Source of the DNA: Curtobacterium sp. MCLR17_007
GTDB lineage: Bacteria > Actinomycetota > Actinomycetes > Actinomycetales > Microbacteriaceae
Assembly (NCBI RefSeq): GCF_003234655.2
Contig: NZ_CP126271.1
Span: forward strand, 1,612,001-1,676,000
Direction of reading: 5' to 3'
Length of the DNA: 64,000 nt
Shown here piece by piece: positions 41,950 to 50,076 of this stretch. Positions within the stretch are counted from its first letter, which is position 1. Each line of letters starts with the position of its first letter. The position numbers and the translations under genes were made by a program. The notes below the pieces were generated by a model that was not told where the DNA came from, did no database searches, and saw nothing but the letters and a program-made list of their open reading frames with translations.

Positions 41950-42557
41950 GACAGGACGTCGATGAGGCGCGCGATCACGCCGGATTCGATGAGGATGTAG
42001 AGGCCCAGGCCGATGAAGACGGCCGGCACGAGCCAGTGCTCGATCTTCTCGAGGGCTTCCGTGACGGTCTTGTTCGTGCCAACGAAGCGAGCGACGAGAC
42101 ACCACACCGCAACGAGGACGAGGAACACCGCGATCGTGACCACCGTGTCGGGGATCGGTGCTGTGCGGAATACGGGCGTGTACAGGGAGATGTTGTCGGC
42201 GCCGTTGGCGATGGTGATGCCGGCGACCCCGAGAAGCCCGGCCGCGCGCACCGCCGCGTCATCGTCGTCGTCATCTTCGCCACGTCGGCGCGGTGCACGG
42301 ATCAACCCGACCAGGCCGATCCCGAGGGGAATGAGTCCGAGGAAGCCGACCCACTGATCGGGAACGATGGTGAGTCCAGCGGCAGCGAGGACGCTGATCG
42401 CGACGAGCGCAATGAAGCCGGCGTACTGGCCAATGACAACTTTCCACCCCGGCAGCGTGCCGCGCGTTGACGCGAGGAACAGCACCGTCAGGACCACGAT
42501 GTCATCGATGTTGGTGGCAGCAAAGAGGCCTACCGCTCCTGCGATGGTGCCGATCAT
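41946..42557 (-). CDS. cadD: CadD-family cadmium resistance transporter
   Basis: This encodes 203 residues with five or six hydrophobic helices. The conserved NIDDIVVLTVLF near the N-terminus and GADNISLYTPVF in the middle match the CadD family of Cd exporters. An Asp-rich cytosolic loop (GEDDDDDDAA) lies between helices 3 and 4. It overlaps the regulator upstream and lspA downstream by 4 bp each. Confidence 0.9.
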   Translation of the reverse strand: MIGTIAGAVGLFAATNIDDIVVLTVLFLASTRGTLPGWKVVIGQYAGFIALVAISVLAAAGLTIVPDQWVGFLGLIPLGIGLVGLIRAPRRRGEDDDDDDAAVRAAGLLGVAGITIANGADNISLYTPVFRTAPIPDTVVTIAVFLVLVAVWCLVARFVGTNKTVTEALEKIEHWLVPAVFIGLGLYILIESGVIARLIDVLS

Positions 42558-42892
42558 CGGGCATCGCGCCCGTAGGTCGAGCACAGGTCAACCTTGTGTC
42601 CGGTCGCTTCGAGCAGCAGCTCGGCAGTTTCGAGAACGTCGATGACCTCGGGGGTGCTCACCGAGTAGAAGTTCTGCCGTCCGTCTGCACGGGCAACAAT
42701 GAGCCCGCAGTCCCGAAGGCACGCAACGTGCTCTGAAACTGTCGACTGGGCCAGGCCTAGCTCGTCCGTGAGATCCCGCACGCGCGCCTCGCTTCGGCTG
42801 AGTCGGCGCAGGATGATCAAGCGGTTCGGCTCAGCGAGCGAGTGGAATAGGGAGACGGCGGCGGTCATGTCTGCGGTCATCGGCATCGGCAT
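42554..42892 (-). CDS. ArsR-family metal sensor, CmtR/CadC-like
   Basis: This encodes 112 residues: a winged helix with AQSTVSEHVACLRDCGLIVARADGRQ. Cys58, Cys62 and Cys104 reproduce the CmtR ligand pattern shifted by one or two residues, so it likely senses Cd/Pb. It is the first gene of the cadD-lspA-ccdA operon. Several in-frame ATGs (42922, 42892, 42886, 42880) make the start uncertain; 42892 keeps the dyad at 42896 outside the gene. Confidence 0.85.
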   Translation of the reverse strand: MPMPMTADMTAAVSLFHSLAEPNRLIILRRLSRSEARVRDLTDELGLAQSTVSEHVACLRDCGLIVARADGRQNFYSVSTPEVIDVLETAELLLEATGHKVDLCSTYGRDAR

Positions 42893-42895
42893 CGG

Positions 42896-42908
42896 CCGAT
42901 CATATCGG
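42896..42908. promoter_or_regulatory. Candidate operator of the cadmium operon
   Basis: CCGAT-CAT-ATCGG is a perfect 5-bp inverted repeat directly before the ArsR-family gene, the usual place for an autoregulatory site. Confidence 0.5.
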
Positions 42909-43086
42909 AAACCACCGATCATGGAGACCCGTTCTCGATCTCGTGCCAGAAACCTCCGATTCCGCTACAACCGAGCGAGGTCGCGGTCACACATCCGTCA
43001 CGGCGGCGTTTCTTGTAGCGAAACCCAGTCCCAGAATCTACGTCCCGCTACTACCCCGACTGGTCGAGTTTCGCTACGTTCTCTTC

Positions 43087-43688
43087 ATGGGTCACCTTCT
43101 CGGGTACGCGCGCGTGTCCACCACCGACCAGGACGCGTCGCTGCAGATCGACGCGCTCAACGCCGCCGGCTGCTACCGCGTGTTCGTCGACACCATGTCC
43201 GGGTCACTCCAGCACCGGCCCGAGCTCGACAAGTCCTCGACCAGCTCCGCCCCGGGGACACCCTCGTCGTCTGGCGACTCGACCGGCTCGGCCGGTCCAT
43301 CCGACACCTCATCGACCAGCTGCACGCTCTCGCCGAGCGCGGGATCGGGTTCCGGTCGCTGCAGGAGACCATCGACACCACCTCGCCCGGTGGACGGCTG
43401 GTGTTCCACGTCTTCGCCGCGCTGGCGGAGTTCGAACGGGACCTCATCAAGGAACGCACCAACGCCGGTCTCGCCGCCGCCCGTGCTCGAGGTCGCACCG
43501 GGGGGCGGCCGTCCCGGCTCTCCGCAGACCAGGTGCGCACCGCGCGCCGGCTGTACGAGCAGCAGGACATGACCGTCGCGCAGATTGGTGATGTCCTCGG
43601 CGTCAGCCGCACCACCATCTACCGGGTCATCGCCCGCCATACTGAACCGGTCGCCGCTCGGCGTCCGAAGCCCTCGCCGACGATGTAG
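43087..43688 (+). pseudogene. Serine resolvase, frameshifted copy 2
   Basis: The reading begins MGHLLGYARVS as in copy 1 (Ser11 present). Near 43232 one C is missing (AAG-TCCTC versus AAGCTCCTC). The frame then changes, and the remaining ~150 residues (QLRPGDTLVVWRLDRLGRS to the helix-turn-helix) continue in the next frame. The intact protein cannot be made. The copy-1 resolvase at 15650 could act for both. Confidence 0.88.
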
Positions 43689-43694
43689 CCAGTC

Positions 43695-45086
43695 ATGGAC
43701 GCGAGCGAGCGGTGGCGGATCCTTCGACTGCACGTCGACGACGCCATCCCGCTCGCCGCCCTCGCCTGCAGCACGGGCACCGTTGAGCGCACCCTGCAAC
43801 GCTGGCTCGCCCGCTACCGGACCGGCGGGTACACCGCCCTGGCCAACGGCACCCGGACCGATCACGGCGTCCGACGGACGACACCGGAACTCGTCCGCCT
43901 GGTCGAGGGTCTCGCGCTCACCAGGCCGCGACCGTCAATCGCCACCATTCACCGTCAGGTCAGCGTCCACTGCGCTGAACGGGGACTGCCGGCGCCGTCG
44001 TACTCCGTCGTGCGGTCGATCGTGAACGCGCTCGACCCGGGGATGGTGACGCTCGCGCTCGAGGGGCCGGCCTCGTACCGGGACAAGCACGAGCTGCTGC
44101 TCCGACGTCGCGCTGATCGCCCCAACGCGATCTGGCAGGCGGACCACACGATGCTTGACCTGCTCATCGTCGGCCCAGACGGCAAGCCTGCACGGCCCTG
44201 GTTGACGGTGGTCCTCGACGATTACTCCCGGGCGGTGTGCGGGTACATGGTGTTCCTCGGCGCCCCGTCAGCGGCCAACACTGCGCTCGCCCTGCGGCAG
44301 GCGATCTGGCACAAGCCGGAACCGGACTGGCCTGTCTGCGGGATCCCGGACGTGCTCTACACGGACCACGGGTCCGACTTCACCAGCTACCGCCTCGGCG
44401 ACACCGCCGCCGTGCTGCACCTCCGGATCATCCACTCCCAAATCGCCCGACCGCAGGGACGAGGGAAGGTCGAGCGCTTCTTCGGCACGATCAACACCGA
44501 ACTGCTCCCAACGCTCCCCGGCCACCTCACACCCGGATCTGCCGCGCCGGTGCCGGCCCTGGATCTTGCCGGCATCGACAGCGCGATCAACACCTTCATC
44601 CGCCGCTACAACTCCCGTGTCCACCGCGAGCTCCGGACGACTCCGCTGGAAGCGTGGATCGCAGACGGGTGGCTCCCACGGCTCCCGGAGTCCCTCGAAC
44701 AGCTCGACGGATTTCTGCTCACCGTCCCGACCACGCGGGTCGTGCAGCGCGACGGCATCCACTTCGAGGGTCTCCGCTACACCGCCGCCACACTCGCCCC
44801 GTTCGTCGGCAGCACCATCAGCGTCCGGTACGACCCCCGCGACGTCACCGAGATCCGCGTCTTCCACCGCGACGCGTTCCTCTGCACCGCGATCAGCACC
44901 GAGCACCAGACCGAGACGATCAGCCTCAAGCAGATCCAAGCAGCCCGCAATGCTCAGCGCCGGGCGCTGCGCGGACAGATTCGAGAACGCATCGCGATTG
45001 TTCACCCGGCTTCCGACGACACCGCCCCACCAACCGCCGAGACGGAACAGCCGCGACTGAAGACCTACGAGGAGGACCGGTCATGA
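43695..45086 (+). CDS. tniA: DDE transposase with Mu-type C-terminal domain, copy 2
   Basis: This encodes 463 residues with the same catalytic triad as copy 1: Asp150 (QADHT), Asp224 (YTDHGSDF) and Glu260 (GRGKVERFF). It differs from copy 1 mainly in the N-terminal DNA-binding part and near the C-terminus (HPASDDTAPPTAETEQ versus RPTPDDHTPPAPAPDQ). Its stop overlaps the ATPase start by 4 bp. Because it sits next to the right end, it or copy 1 could mobilise the whole element. Confidence 0.92.
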   Translation: MDASERWRILRLHVDDAIPLAALACSTGTVERTLQRWLARYRTGGYTALANGTRTDHGVRRTTPELVRLVEGLALTRPRPSIATIHRQVSVHCAERGLPAPSYSVVRSIVNALDPGMVTLALEGPASYRDKHELLLRRRADRPNAIWQADHTMLDLLIVGPDGKPARPWLTVVLDDYSRAVCGYMVFLGAPSAANTALALRQAIWHKPEPDWPVCGIPDVLYTDHGSDFTSYRLGDTAAVLHLRIIHSQIARPQGRGKVERFFGTINTELLPTLPGHLTPGSAAPVPALDLAGIDSAINTFIRRYNSRVHRELRTTPLEAWIADGWLPRLPESLEQLDGFLLTVPTTRVVQRDGIHFEGLRYTAATLAPFVGSTISVRYDPRDVTEIRVFHRDAFLCTAISTEHQTETISLKQIQAARNAQRRALRGQIRERIAIVHPASDDTAPPTAETEQPRLKTYEEDRS

Positions 45087-45895
45087 CGAGCCAGTTCATC
45101 ATCACCAAGGAGCACCGCCGGTTCGCGGAGTTCGCTGACGCCGTCCGGAAGCAGAACACCATCGGGGTCTGTTTCGGCCCTGCCGGCGTCGGTAAGACCC
45201 TCTCAGCCCGCCGCTACGCGCACTGGGACAGCATCGGCCCGTTCATCGCCAGGTGGGCCGCGCGAAGCGAAGACGACACCAAGATCTACGCCGCCGCCCA
45301 CCGCGCCCGGACCGTCTTTTACACGCCCGAAGTCTCCGCAACGATGCGCGCCCTGCAGGACGACCTTCGGCACGACATGCTCCGCACCGAACGCTGCATC
45401 GAGGAACACCTCATCCTCCACGGCGGCCACGTCGACCACATGCACGGCCCCAACCCGTCCTTGCTCGAGCTGATCATCATCGACGAGTCCGAACGCCTCA
45501 CCGGCAACGCGATCGAGTGGCTCCGCGACCAATACGACCGCACCGGCATCGCGATGATCCTCATCGGCATGCCCGGCATCGAGAAGCAGTTCAGCCATTA
45601 CCCGCAGCTTTACAGCCGACTCGGGTTCGCCCACCAGTACCGTCCCCTCGGCCACGACGAGCTGCTGTTCGTCCTCGAACGCCAATGGCGAAAGCTCGGC
45701 AAGGCACTCGACCCCGACGACTTCACCGACGCGCAAGCCATCGCTGCGGTCGAACGCATCACCCGCGGCAACTTCCGCCTCCTCGAACGCCTGCTCCCAC
45801 AGATCCAACGCGTCCTGAAGATCAACGAGCTCGACGTCATCACCAACGACGTCGTCGAAGCCGCACGCAGCACCCTCGTCATCGGCACCACCTGA
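45083..45895 (+). CDS. tniB: TniB-like AAA+ transposition ATPase, copy 2
   Basis: This encodes 270 residues, identical to the protein at 13443-14255 with Walker A GPAGVGKT and Walker B IIIDES. The nucleotide sequence also appears identical, from about 45065 to the end of the element. Gene conversion or recent duplication is likely. It ends 50 bp before the right transposon terminus. Confidence 0.9.
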   Translation: MTSQFIITKEHRRFAEFADAVRKQNTIGVCFGPAGVGKTLSARRYAHWDSIGPFIARWAARSEDDTKIYAAAHRARTVFYTPEVSATMRALQDDLRHDMLRTERCIEEHLILHGGHVDHMHGPNPSLLELIIIDESERLTGNAIEWLRDQYDRTGIAMILIGMPGIEKQFSHYPQLYSRLGFAHQYRPLGHDELLFVLERQWRKLGKALDPDDFTDAQAIAAVERITRGNFRLLERLLPQIQRVLKINELDVITNDVVEAARSTLVIGTT

Positions 45896-45902
45896 CCCGG
45901 CA

Positions 45903-45945
45903 CGGACCGCAGCGAAAACGACGACACAGATCGAGGCTGCTCACA
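45903..45945 (-). repeat. Right terminal inverted repeat of the transposon
   Basis: Read inward on the minus strand it begins TGTGAGCAG, then TCG and TCTGTGTCG. It is identical to the internal repeat at 13393 and imperfectly matches the left end at 2283. Confidence 0.85.
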
Positions 45946-45952
45946 ACCTACG
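45946..45952. repeat. Target-site duplication, right copy
   Basis: ACCTACG directly follows the right end and equals 2276-2282. Confidence 0.88.
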
Positions 45953-47046
45953 GGCTCGTGCGGCTGGCGTACGGGCTGGTGCTGCCGGACGTGCAGGCGG
46001 ACCTGGACCTCGGTGCCGCCGCCGCCGGTGGGATCTCGGCCGGCGCGTCCGCGATGTACTGCGTCGGGGCGTCCGTCGGGTTCCTCGTCGCCGCCCGGGT
46101 TCCCCGCACCCTGGTGGTGTCCGCCGCGGGCACGGCGGCGCTCGGTGCGATCGGCGTGGCCGTCAGTCCGTCCGCCGCGGTGTTCGGCGCGTCTGCGGTG
46201 CTCGCCTCGGCCGGCGCCGGACTGGCATCGCCCGCACTGGTGCGGATCGTCGCGCGGAGTGTGCCGTCGCAGGACGTCCCCCGGACGCAGACGATCGTCA
46301 ACAGCGGGACCGGACCGGGCCTGGTCGCCGCCGGGGTCCTGGCACTCGTGCTCCTGCCCGAGTGGCGGACGGCCTGGCTGGTCAGCGCCGCGTGCGCCGT
46401 CGTCGCCGGGGTCGCCGTGCTCCGAGCGGACCACGGCGACACGGCGCCCGAGGACCGCGCGACCACCGGTCCGCGAGGGAAGTCGTTGCCGCCCGCGCCC
46501 TGGTTCCGCCGGCATGCCGGCCTGCTCGTGGCGGCACTGCTGCTCGGGGCGGGGTCCGCCGCCGTGTGGAACCTCGGTCGCGCCGTCCTGGTCGACGCGG
46601 GCTCCGGGCGGACGGCGTCCGTGGTCGCGTGGATCGCCCTCGGCGTCGGGGGGACAGCGGTCGCGGTCACGGCGCGCTGGTTGGACGCCCGACCTCCGCG
46701 GACCGCCTGGACGATCACCGTGGTCGCCGTGGCGCTCGGGACGGCCGGGCTCGGTGTCGGTGCCGCGGTCCTCCCCGTCGCCCTCGTCGCGTGCGCGGTG
46801 TTCGGCTGGGGGTACACCGCGGCGACCGGTGCGCTGGTCGCGTGGACCGGCGCGATCGATGCGGAGCACGCGCCGTCCGGGACCTCGATGGTGTTCGTCA
46901 CACTCGTGCTCGGGCAGGCCGTCGGCGCCGCGGTCGCGGGTGCGGTGGTCGAGCAGGCCGGCGCCGCCGTGACGATGCTCGGCGCCGCTCTGGTCGTCGC
47001 CGCCGGGGTCCCGGCCAGCCGAGTGCGGCAGGATGGTGTCCCGTGA
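45946..47046 (+). pseudogene. 3' part of MFS transporter gene, interrupted by the transposon
   Basis: This encodes about 366 residues of an MFS transporter from within helix 1 (TYGLVRLAYGLVLPDVQADL) to the C-terminus. Twelve-helix topology and the loop VPRTLVV between helices 2 and 3 are visible. The first codons and start are 43.7 kb away at 2216. The frame remains open into the transposon, so a chimeric product from a cryptic start is possible but speculative. Original role: drug or metabolite efflux under the TetR regulator at 1632. Its stop overlaps the next start (GTGA). Confidence 0.88.
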
Positions 47047-47264
47047 ACCCGCAACCGCAGCAGCCCAAGTGGCGGACCCTCTGGTCGACGATCCAGGTCG
47101 GCGTGCTGTCAGCCGCGGTGGTCACCTGCATCGTGCTGCTGGTCGTCGGTGACCCGAAGCTCGCCCGCGTCTGGTCGGTCGCACTCGTCTTCTTCGGCAT
47201 CGCGCTGCTCGGGCACGTCTCGTTCCTGGTCTGGACCAGGCACACGGAGCGCGACCACCACTGA
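47043..47264 (+). CDS. Small two-helix membrane protein
   Basis: This encodes 73 residues, GTG start overlapping the MFS stop, with two hydrophobic segments (about 17-35 and 42-62) and a charged C-terminus (TRHTERDHH). Its coupling to the MFS gene suggests it belonged to the same transcript, now separated from its promoter by the transposon. No family recognised. Confidence 0.6.
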   Translation: MNPQPQQPKWRTLWSTIQVGVLSAAVVTCIVLLVVGDPKLARVWSVALVFFGIALLGHVSFLVWTRHTERDHH

Positions 47265-47275
47265 CCAGGCGCACG

Positions 47276-47306
47276 GAGCGCGGCCGCCCGGGGGACGACC
47301 GCGCTC
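47276..47306. terminator. Terminator between convergent genes
   Basis: GAGCGCGG and CCGCGCTC form an 8-bp perfect stem between the small membrane protein gene and the convergent SDR gene. Confidence 0.55.
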
Positions 47307-47323
47307 GACGCAGAACCGTGGCG

Positions 47324-48223
47324 CTACGGCGTGACCATGCCGCCGTTCACGTTGAGCGTCTCGCCGGCGACGAAGCTCGACTCCTGCGACGCCAGGAACA
47401 CGTACGCCGGGGCGAGCTCGGCGGGCTGTCCCGCGCGGCCCATCGGCGACTCGCTGCTGCCGAACTCGGGCAGCGACTCGGGGTCGACGCCGCCGGTGAC
47501 CTGCAGCACCGACCAGGTCGGTCCCGGCGCGACGACATTGACGCGGATCCCGCGCTCGACGAGCAGCTGCGAGAGCCCCTTCGAGAAGTTGTTGATCGCG
47601 CCCTTCGTCGCGGCGTAGTCCAGGCGGTCCGGCGCCGGCTTGTACGCCTCCATCGACGCGGTCGTCGTGATGGTCGCGCCGGGCTGCAGGTGCGGCAGCG
47701 CCGCCTTGACCAGCCGGAACAGGGCGAACACGTTGACGTCGAACGTCGCCTCGAACTGCTCGTCCGTGATGTCGAGCAGGTCGGGCTGCCACACCTGCTT
47801 GCCCGCCACGCTGACCAGCGCGTCGAGACCGCCCAGGCCGGCCACGGCCTCCTGGACGAGTCGGCCCGCGTACTCGCGGTCCCGCAGGTCCCCCGGGATC
47901 GCGACGGCGGTGCGACCCGCTGCGCGGATCTGCTCGATGACGTGGTCGGCGTCGGCCTGCTCCTCCGGCAGGTAGGCGAGCGCGACGTCGGCGCCCTCAC
48001 GGGCGAACGCGATCGCGACCGCACCGCCGATGCCGGAGTCGGCACCGGTGACCAGGGCCTTGCGGCCGGCCAGCCGGCCGGTTCCGCGGTAGCTGGACTC
48101 ACCGAGGTCCGGTACCGGCGTCATCGCCGACTGGAGGCCCGGCTCGGCCTGCGTCTGCGGCTCCGGGCTGACGTTCGGGTAGCGCGACCGGGGGTCGCCG
48201 AACTCGTACTGGTCCGTTGGCAT
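47324..48223 (-). CDS. SDR family oxidoreductase (YghA-like)
   Basis: This encodes 299 residues. A ~50-residue N-terminal extension rich in Gln/Pro precedes a classical SDR fold. Nucleotide binding is at TGADSGIGGAVA and the catalytic YAATKGA Tyr/Lys motif is present. Length and extension match general-stress SDR proteins such as YghA/GsiB-neighbour enzymes. Substrate unknown; NADP preference is not determined. Confidence 0.88.
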   Translation of the reverse strand: MPTDQYEFGDPRSRYPNVSPEPQTQAEPGLQSAMTPVPDLGESSYRGTGRLAGRKALVTGADSGIGGAVAIAFAREGADVALAYLPEEQADADHVIEQIRAAGRTAVAIPGDLRDREYAGRLVQEAVAGLGGLDALVSVAGKQVWQPDLLDITDEQFEATFDVNVFALFRLVKAALPHLQPGATITTTASMEAYKPAPDRLDYAATKGAINNFSKGLSQLLVERGIRVNVVAPGPTWSVLQVTGGVDPESLPEFGSSESPMGRAGQPAELAPAYVFLASQESSFVAGETLNVNGGMVTP

Positions 48224-48316
48224 CGGGTGGTCTCCTGTTCTGTCGGTGCTCGTCGTTCGCCGACCATGCAACCCGGGGAGCCCTGGACGCCACGTCGGCG
48301 GATGCGGGAACCGACG

Positions 48317-48706
48317 TCAGGACCGCTGCCAGAAGACGAGCCGGTTGCCGAAGGGATCGGTGACGGTCATGGTCCGTCCCCACGCGTCGTCCGACAGGCC
48401 TGGGCGCGAGTTCGGGTGGTGCTGCGCGATCAGGTCGTCGTGCAGCGCCTGGACGTCCGGCACCACGATCATGACCGCGCCGCCGGGCGTCGCGTCGCCG
48501 TGGTGCTCCGACAGGTGCAGCACGGCGCCGTCCCGGACGACCTGCGCGTACACCGGCAGGTCCGGCTCGAACCGGTGCTCCCACTGCCACGTGAAGCCGA
48601 GGTGGTCGCAGTAGAAGCGCTGCGCCAGCTCGTGGTCGAACACGCGCAGGATCGGGACAACGCGCTGGCGCGCGACGTCGTCGAGCTTCGGTTCGTCGTC
48701 GGACAC
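48317..48706 (-). CDS. Glyoxalase/bleomycin-resistance superfamily protein
   Basis: This encodes 129 residues of a vicinal-oxygen-chelate fold. VVPILRVFDHELAQRFYCDHLGF and TVTDPFGNRLVFWQ are the conserved start and end of such domains. GTG at 48706 is used because GGGAGG lies 5 nt upstream. By family it may bind bleomycin-like drugs or isomerise a small substrate; the sequence does not decide. Confidence 0.85.
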   Translation of the reverse strand: MSDDEPKLDDVARQRVVPILRVFDHELAQRFYCDHLGFTWQWEHRFEPDLPVYAQVVRDGAVLHLSEHHGDATPGGAVMIVVPDVQALHDDLIAQHHPNSRPGLSDDAWGRTMTVTDPFGNRLVFWQRS

Positions 48707-48780
48707 GGGACCTCCCGGGGCAGTGCGGACGGTGTCCTCGGCACGGTACCGACCTGCGGTGGCCCCGTCCAGGAACGAGG

Positions 48781-50076
48781 TCATGACCGCGATGCGGGGC
48801 GAGCGTGCCGTTCGTCGTCGACCACGGTCAGGGCGAGCTCGCAGAACATCGCGTCCGCCCACGAGAACCACGGGCGCGAGTACGACGTCGGGTCGTCGAC
48901 GTGGAACGACTCGTGCATGCGACCGGTCCCGGCGTCGGTGGCCAGGAGCACGTCGAGCAGCTCGCGGCGACGCTCGGGGGTGCCGGTGATGCCCTCGACG
49001 CACAGGGCGATCGGCCAGACGTGGTCCGGCTCGGTGTGCGGGCTGCCGATGCCCTCGGCCGCCGATCCCCGGAACCAGTACGGGTTCGTCGGTCCGAGCA
49101 CGAGTCGCCGGGTCGCCGCGGTCACGTCGCGGTCGAGGACTTCGGGCGCATCGAAGGGCAGTGACAGCAGCGACGGCATGTTCGCGTCGTCCATGAGCAC
49201 GACCCCGCCGAGTCCGTCGACCTCGTACGCGTAGACCCGCTCGCCGTCGTGCTCGACGACGCCGTGCTCCGCGACGCCCGCGGAGATCGTCGTGCGCAGG
49301 GCGTCGGCGTCGTCGGCCAGTCGGTCGTCGCCGTACACACCGCGGGCGATGTCGGCCAGCGCGAGCAGGGCCTGGGCGGCATGCAGGTTCTCGGGCACGT
49401 TGTAGCCGTACGTGCAGGCGTCGTCGGACGGCCGGAACCCGACCCAGGTCATGCCGGTCACGGCGACCGGTGTCCCGCGGCCGTCGCGGGCGAGGGTCTC
49501 GGTCGGCAGCGGCGAGTCGCGGACGAACCGGTAGCTCGACTGCTCGTGGTCGGTCTCGAGACGCCACTGGTCGACGACGGAGCGGAGCACCCGGTGGGCG
49601 CGCTCGTCGAACACGTCCGTCCGGCCGGTCGCCCGCCACAGCCGGTGGGCGAACTGGACCGGGTACGCCAGGCTGTCGACCTCGTACTTCTGCTCCCAGA
49701 CGAGCGGGTCGTCGCACAGGTCCCCGTCGTCCCAGTGCGCACCGGTGGCCGTGCGGTTGAAGGCGTTGGCGTACGGGTCGTGCTCGATCAGCCGGAACTG
49801 CCGTCGGACGATCCCGGTCAGGACGTCCGCGAGCGGTGCGCAGGCGCCGGCGAACCGCAGGTACGGCAGCATCTGGGTCGTCGAGTCGCGGAGCCACATC
49901 GCCGGGATGTCGCCGGTGATGACGAACGCGGTGCCGTCCTCGTCGAGCGTGACGGTGTCGGTCAGCGTGCGGGTCAGGGACTCCTCGACCCGCGCACCGA
50001 CCTGGTCGCCGAGTGCGCTCCGGACCGTGTCGGCGGCGGTCCGGAGCGTCGCGGTGACGTCGGGGTGCAGGATCAT
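48781..50076 (-). CDS. Glycoside hydrolase family 125, exo-alpha-1,6-mannosidase type
   Basis: This encodes 431 residues of an (alpha/alpha)6-barrel enzyme. DIPAMWLRDSTTQMLPYLRFA near residue 55 is the family signature, followed by NAFN, WEQKYEVDSLAYPVQ and DDANMPSLLSLPF. No signal peptide, so it acts in the cytosol on imported alpha-mannosides. It is the last gene of a sugar locus with two Gfo/Idh proteins and an ABC importer, and overlaps the first Gfo/Idh gene by 4 bp. Confidence 0.92.
   Translation of the reverse strand: MILHPDVTATLRTAADTVRSALGDQVGARVEESLTRTLTDTVTLDEDGTAFVITGDIPAMWLRDSTTQMLPYLRFAGACAPLADVLTGIVRRQFRLIEHDPYANAFNRTATGAHWDDGDLCDDPLVWEQKYEVDSLAYPVQFAHRLWRATGRTDVFDERAHRVLRSVVDQWRLETDHEQSSYRFVRDSPLPTETLARDGRGTPVAVTGMTWVGFRPSDDACTYGYNVPENLHAAQALLALADIARGVYGDDRLADDADALRTTISAGVAEHGVVEHDGERVYAYEVDGLGGVVLMDDANMPSLLSLPFDAPEVLDRDVTAATRRLVLGPTNPYWFRGSAAEGIGSPHTEPDHVWPIALCVEGITGTPERRRELLDVLLATDAGTGRMHESFHVDDPTSYSRPWFSWADAMFCELALTVVDDERHARPASRS

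Larger units (their letters stand above)
2283..45945. mobile_element. 43.66-kb transposon with TniB/DDE/resolvase modules and metal-fluoride resistance cargo
   Basis: The element is bounded by TGTGAGCAG at 2283 and its complement CTGCTCACA ending at 45945, with a 7-bp target duplication. It carries two transposition modules in opposite orientation (13393-16382 and 42957-45945). Each encodes a TniB-like ATPase, a Mu/Tn552-type DDE transposase and a serine resolvase. The cargo covers copper (two modules), fluoride, arsenic and cadmium/zinc/lead resistance, plus a plasmid partition remnant. The gene set resembles Tn5053/Tn402-type modules, but tniQ is absent and the duplication is 7 bp rather than the usual 5. 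I do not assign it to a named family. Confidence 0.88.
42957..45945 (+). mobile_element. Transposition module copy 2 (resolvase broken)
   Basis: This is the inverted counterpart of 13393-16382, 2989 bp long and one base shorter because of a deletion in the resolvase. It ends at the right terminal repeat of the whole element. Its ATPase gene is identical to copy 1, while transposase and res have diverged. A res-like region lies at 42957-43086. Confidence 0.85.

Noticed and set aside
45253..47046. A 597-codon frame joining antisense ATPase sequence to the MFS protein
   Set aside because: The first part is an Arg/His/Pro-rich shadow of the TniB-like gene. Only the part after 45946 is a real protein. 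The fusion is an accident of the insertion phase.
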